From Chloroflexota bacterium (GTDB taxonomy: Bacteria > Chloroflexota > Anaerolineae > Fen-1058): 6,447 nt of DNA. The position numbers and the translations under genes were made by a program. Within the stretch, counting starts at the first letter, position 1; each line of letters opens with the position of its first letter. Shown here piece after piece: positions 3,619 through 6,447 of the stretch. Where the stretch lies: NCBI GenBank assembly GCA_016219235.1, contig JACRBO010000331.1, positions 1 through 6,447 of the forward strand, in the 5' to 3' direction. The notes under the pieces are model-generated. The model worked only from the letters and a program-made list of their open reading frames with translations. It made no database searches and was not told where the DNA came from.

Positions 3619-5640
3619 TTATAGCGGTCGCGTGCCCTTGCACTTCGGATAGGTCGAACAGCCCCAGAACTCGCCGCGCGGGCCGGCGCGCTTCACCATG
3701 GGCGAGCCACATTGGGGGCAAACGGGCGCATTCGGATCGAGGGCGGGCTTGGCCTTGGGTGCGTTTGATTTGGATCGGTTGCCACGTTTCGTTGAACTCC
3801 GCTTTTTGAAAGTGCCAGCCGCCCGATCGGTCTTCTCGCCTTTGAAGGGCAGCATCTTAGCCGCCGCCGATTCCAACGCCAGCGCAAACGGCGTATAGAA
3901 CTCCGTCAGGGCCTTCACCCAATCACGTTCCCCGCGCGAGACATCATCCAGCCAGTCTTCCACTTGCGCCGTGAACGTGTAGTCCATCACCTCGGGGAAA
4001 GCGGCGATCAAAGCGTCGCACGTGGCTTCGCCCAGCGTCGTCGGCGACAGGACGCGCTTCTCCAAAACCACATAGTCTCGATCTTTCAACGTCTTGATGA
4101 TGGCCGCATACGTGCTGGGCCGCCCGATACCGCGCTCTTCCAGCGCCTTCACCAACGCCGATTCGGTGTAGCGGCCCGGCGGCTGCGTAAAGTGCTGCTT
4201 CGGGATCAGCGCCAGCAGATCGAGCAGTTCGTTCACACTGAGCGGCGGCAGCGCCTGCGGCTCATCGTCATCATCGGCTTTGTCTTCCTCTTGCCACACG
4301 CGCAGAAAACCATCGAAGACCAGATCGCGCCCGATCGCGCGAAACAGATACGGCGGGCTACTTCCGCCCGGCGGTTTCCCTTCAACCGTCGCTGCGACAT
4401 TGACCGTAGTCACATCGTACAATGCGGCGGCCATTTGCGAAGCCACGAAGCGCCGCCAGATCAGGTCGTACACTTGAAACTGGCGCGGCGATAACTGCGC
4501 CTGCAAATGCCTGGGATAGCGTCGTACGTCGGTGGGGCGGATGGCCTCGTGTGCTTCTTGCGCGTTCTTTACTTTGGTCTTGTACTGCGGTGCGGCTTCG
4601 GGCAAATACTTCGCGCCTAATGTGTCGATGATCATCTGGCGCACGGCCGCTTGTGCTTCGGGCGAGATCGCCGTCGAGTCGGTAAGCATGTAGGTGATCA
4701 GACCTACGGGTTGCCCATTTACGCCTGTTTGCGGCGGTGGGCCGCCGGGCGTCCCTTCGCCGATGTCTACGCCTTCATATAATTCTTGCGCAATCTTCAT
4801 CGTTTCGGCGGGCGAGAGGTGCAATCGGGCGGAGGCGGATTGTTGCAGCGTGCTGGTTGTGAAGGGCGGCCACGGCTTCCGCGCTTTGCGCTCGGTCTTG
4901 AGGTCTTTCACGCGATAGATCGCGCCCTGCAAATCGGCGATGATGCGTTCGGCATCCTCTTTCGTCTTGAGATGAATGGGTTGATCAAGGCCAACCTTCT
5001 GCGCGCCGACTTGAATCAAGCGCGCCAGAAAGTGCTGCGCGTGATCGGGCTGCTTCGCCAGATCGGCGTGAATGGACCAGTATTCTTGCGGCACAAAATC
5101 GCGAATCTCGCGCTCGCGATCGACGACCAATCGCAGCGCCACACTCTGCACGCGGCCCGCGCTCTTGCCGCCCGTCGATTTCCACAGTAACGGTGAGACT
5201 TGATAGCCGACCAATCGATCGAGCACGCGGCGGGCCTGCTGCGCATCGACCAACTGCATATCGATCGCGCGCGGCTGCGCGAAGGCAGCCTGAATATCGG
5301 CGGGCGTGATGGCGTGGAAGGTCACGCGCCGGGTGCGGACTCTGGGCTTGAGAGCTTGCTGCAAATGCCACGCAATCGCCTCACCTTCGCGATCGGGGTC
5401 GGTGGCGAGGTACAGTTCATCGGCGTTGACCAAGGCTTCGCGCAGCTGTTTCAGCGTCTTCGATTTGGTGCGCAGCAGATGATAGGTTGGCTTGAAGTTG
5501 TGCTCGAGGTCGATGCCCAGTTCTTTATCGGGCAGATCGCGCACGTGGCCCAGCGAGGCGCGCACAACGTAACCCGCGCCCAGCACGCTGGCGATGGTTT
5601 TGGCTTTGGCGGGTGATTCGACGATGACCAGTTTGCTCAT
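3619..5640 (-). CDS. topA: DNA topoisomerase I (type IA)
   Basis: The 673-residue product relaxes negative supercoils by nicking and passing one strand. The TOPRIM domain has VIVESPAKAKTI (5-16, E8) and DPDREGEAIAWHL (81-93; D81, D83, E85). GRVQSVALRLV (162-172) and the catalytic tyrosine in GLITYMLTDS (Y317) follow, then AHEAIRPT (H364) and GIGRPSTYAAII (505-516). The C-terminus has a lysine-rich linker (about 612-632) and one zinc finger, C641-x2-C644-x16-C661-x5-C667; E. coli TopA has more such repeats and is longer. L319 replaces the arginine (E. coli R321) normally two residues after the catalytic Tyr. Pro/Gly-rich inserts lie at 297-310 and about 421-430. The start is set at MSKLVIVESP; an in-frame TTG at 5688 would extend into an intergenic repeat. 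The Shine-Dalgarno is weak. The gene is convergent with the dehydrogenase operon. Confidence 0.97.
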   Translation of the reverse strand: MSKLVIVESPAKAKTIASVLGAGYVVRASLGHVRDLPDKELGIDLEHNFKPTYHLLRTKSKTLKQLREALVNADELYLATDPDREGEAIAWHLQQALKPRVRTRRVTFHAITPADIQAAFAQPRAIDMQLVDAQQARRVLDRLVGYQVSPLLWKSTGGKSAGRVQSVALRLVVDREREIRDFVPQEYWSIHADLAKQPDHAQHFLARLIQVGAQKVGLDQPIHLKTKEDAERIIADLQGAIYRVKDLKTERKARKPWPPFTTSTLQQSASARLHLSPAETMKIAQELYEGVDIGEGTPGGPPPQTGVNGQPVGLITYMLTDSTAISPEAQAAVRQMIIDTLGAKYLPEAAPQYKTKVKNAQEAHEAIRPTDVRRYPRHLQAQLSPRQFQVYDLIWRRFVASQMAAALYDVTTVNVAATVEGKPPGGSSPPYLFRAIGRDLVFDGFLRVWQEEDKADDDDEPQALPPLSVNELLDLLALIPKQHFTQPPGRYTESALVKALEERGIGRPSTYAAIIKTLKDRDYVVLEKRVLSPTTLGEATCDALIAAFPEVMDYTFTAQVEDWLDDVSRGERDWVKALTEFYTPFALALESAAAKMLPFKGEKTDRAAGTFKKRSSTKRGNRSKSNAPKAKPALDPNAPVCPQCGSPMVKRAGPRGEFWGCSTYPKCKGTRPL

Positions 5641-5670
5641 AGCGACTGACTCTACTGAAAGAATTGCAAT

Positions 5671-5781
5671 CTCACGCAAAGCCGCCAAGTTGCAAAGGAG
5701 AAAGACAAATCATTGCATCGAAATCTTGACCGTCTTTGGCAATGTCCAAAGAATCTTGGCTGCTTTGCCTCTTTGCGTGAG
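5671..5781. repeat. 111-bp imperfect inverted repeat upstream of topA
   Basis: CTCACGCAAAG (5671-5681) is the exact reverse complement of CTTTGCGTGAG (5771-5781). CAAAGCCGCCAAG (5677-5689) pairs with CTTGGCTGCTTTG (5755-5767) with one mismatch, AAAGAC (5701-5706) with GTCTTT (5732-5737), and CTTTGG (5734-5739) with CCAAAG (5746-5751). The repeated GCAAAG/CTTTGC modules resemble dispersed intergenic repeats known from several bacterial phyla. No flanking target duplication is visible. It fills most of the gap between the acetyltransferase stop and topA and may carry the topA promoter, but no convincing -35/-10 pair is seen. Confidence 0.65.
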
Positions 5782-5815
5782 GCTTTGGGCTGTTTGTAGT
5801 GGTCTCAGCGAATTG

Positions 5816-6256
5816 TTAAGCCTCAAGTTTGAGGATGATGTCTTCGGCTTCTTCGCCGCAGATCACGAACCCGCATTTCTCCAAGACCCGGATCGAAGCG
5901 CGATTGTGTTTGGCCACATATCCATACAACGGACGCTGCTCGATCTCCGGCAGAAACGCAGCCAATGCCTGAGTGGCGAAACCCTGTCCCCAGTAAGCCC
6001 GACCGAGCCAGTAGCCCACTTCGCGCTGACCGTTCATCTCGAAGCACACGATGTTGCCCACCACCTGATCATCGGCCACGATCGTGCGGAGCAGGTTAGT
6101 CTCATCGCGCCTGACCTTGGCCCAGTGTGCCATAAACGCGGCCTCATCTCTGGCAGGGAAATTGGCCATGTGATTGGCCTCGGGAGCGTTTTGTTGCTCG
6201 AAGAAGATGGGTAGATCACTGTCGATTACGTTGCGCAATTGAACGGGCTTGAGCAC
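5816..6256 (-). CDS. GNAT-family N-acetyltransferase, RimJ/RimL-like
   Basis: The 146-residue product has a GNAT fold. Residues 7-50 are the substrate-side region, with LRNVIDSDLPIFFEQQ and FPARDEAAFMAHW. IVADDQVVGNIVCFE (59-73) is the central strand pair. VGYWLGRAYWGQGFATQAL (80-98) is motif A, with the GQGFAT acetyl-CoA pyrophosphate loop. HNRASIRVLEKCGF (117-130) is motif B. Such enzymes transfer acetyl from acetyl-CoA to an amine of a small molecule or protein; the acceptor cannot be named. The length is slightly short but complete, ending ILKLEA. The start is GTG at 6256, chosen because AAGGGAG lies 8 nt upstream and the N-terminus LKPVQLRN fits the family. It lies upstream of topA on the same strand, but a 175-bp gap with a large inverted repeat argues against simple co-transcription. 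No promoter is clear. Confidence 0.92.
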   Translation of the reverse strand: MLKPVQLRNVIDSDLPIFFEQQNAPEANHMANFPARDEAAFMAHWAKVRRDETNLLRTIVADDQVVGNIVCFEMNGQREVGYWLGRAYWGQGFATQALAAFLPEIEQRPLYGYVAKHNRASIRVLEKCGFVICGEEAEDIILKLEA

Positions 6257-6264
6257 TGGCTGGA

Positions 6265-6271
6265 CTCCCTT
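6265..6271 (-). promoter_or_regulatory. Ribosome binding site supporting a GTG start
   Basis: On the minus strand AAGGGAG lies 8 nt before GTG 6256. There is no in-frame ATG nearby, so the site decides the start of the acetyltransferase. Confidence 0.7.
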
Positions 6272-6313
6272 AATCGATGACGTAGTGCTTGTTGCAACTC
6301 ACCTAAATGCGAA

Positions 6314-6371
6314 CCGACAGTGCATGTTGCATCATCTGAATCATGCTAAGAGCCGCCAGTGCATGTTGCAT
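6314..6371. repeat. Two direct copies of a 19-bp sequence, 39 bp apart
   Basis: CCGACAGTGCATGTTGCAT (6314-6332) recurs as CCGCCAGTGCATGTTGCAT (6353-6371) with one mismatch. Each copy contains the near-dyad TGCATGTTGCA. The 39-bp period keeps both on similar faces of the helix (about 3.7 turns). The pair lies about 60-115 bp upstream of the acetyltransferase start and could be regulator sites or a small tandem duplication. Confidence 0.65.
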
Positions 6372-6447
6372 AGTAGTGTGTGTGGGCACCGCCAGCCTTG
6401 GTTGCACAAATGACGGTTACTTCTTCAAGAACGGATAGGGCCAGCGC

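Larger units (their letters stand above)
6257..6447. other. Region upstream of the acetyltransferase without a clear gene
   Basis: Apart from the ribosome binding site and the 19-bp direct repeats, no promoter with two good hexamers, terminator or RNA gene is seen. On the minus strand a frame ends at a TAA at 6417-6419 after ten codons from the window edge; it could be the tail of a gene beyond the window but cannot be identified. Confidence 0.4.

Noticed and set aside
3964..4494. Plus-strand 176-residue frame antisense to topA
   Set aside because: Its composition is that of a codon shadow (Arg- and Gln-rich) and the minus strand encodes unmistakable TopA here.
5641..5688. Sixteen-residue N-terminal extension of TopA from TTG 5688
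   Set aside because: The extension lies in intergenic repeat DNA, and type IA enzymes begin close to the VIVESP motif, as from ATG 5640.
6303..6371. Small protein gene of 22 codons
   Set aside because: There is no ribosome binding site, and the sequence is explained by a duplicated 19-bp repeat.
6417..6447. Possible C-terminal tail of a minus-strand gene (RWPYPFLKK then stop)
   Set aside because: Nine residues plus a stop at the window edge are too few to distinguish from chance. It could be real if the adjoining sequence continues the frame.

Overview
The window is moderately GC-rich bacterial chromosomal DNA holding five protein genes and three intergenic regions rich in palindromes. TopA is short (673 residues) with a single C-terminal four-cysteine zinc finger. 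The upstream gap of topA carries CTTTGCGTGAG-type repeats, and there is a degenerate CCTTCGACTCCGCTC-type palindrome. Together these would fit a Chloroflexota (Anaerolineae-like) genome, but this is an inference from general character and not a firm assignment.

Left part (1-1358). A LacI/GalR-family repressor is read leftwards and runs off the window edge; only its extreme C-terminus may be missing. The gap between it and the next, divergent gene is dense with signals. It has a near-consensus sigma70-type promoter for the repressor, three CTTTC-type dyads spaced by whole helical turns over that promoter, a CRP/FNR-like dyad, and an extended -10 element facing right. Just downstream of that -10 is a 111-bp element with terminal inverted repeats, flanked by a perfect 9-bp direct duplication. 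It therefore looks like a MITE- or REPIN-like insertion into the 5' leader of the rightward operon. It contains three small hairpins with TGGC or GCCA loops, two of which have perfect 9-bp stems that covary.

Middle (1359-3373). A two-gene operon is read rightwards: a GpsA-family dehydrogenase with an Arg-to-His change at the substrate-phosphate position, then a Gfo/Idh/MocA-family sugar oxidoreductase 8 bp later. LacI-type and CRP-like control over two NAD(P)-dependent dehydrogenases suggests conversion of a sugar, polyol or sugar phosphate. The substrate cannot be read from the sequence.

Convergent gap (3374-3618). It holds a bulged stem-loop after the operon and a palindromic repeat whose two arms are each interrupted by a private hairpin. 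Removing the two inserts leaves perfect 15-bp arms.

Right part (3619-6447). DNA topoisomerase I (leftwards) carries an Arg-to-Leu change next to its active-site tyrosine and two Pro/Gly-rich inserts. Upstream of it are a 111-bp imperfect inverted repeat and a RimJ/RimL-like GNAT acetyltransferase with a GTG start. The last 190 bases hold no convincing gene but include two copies of a 19-bp direct repeat.
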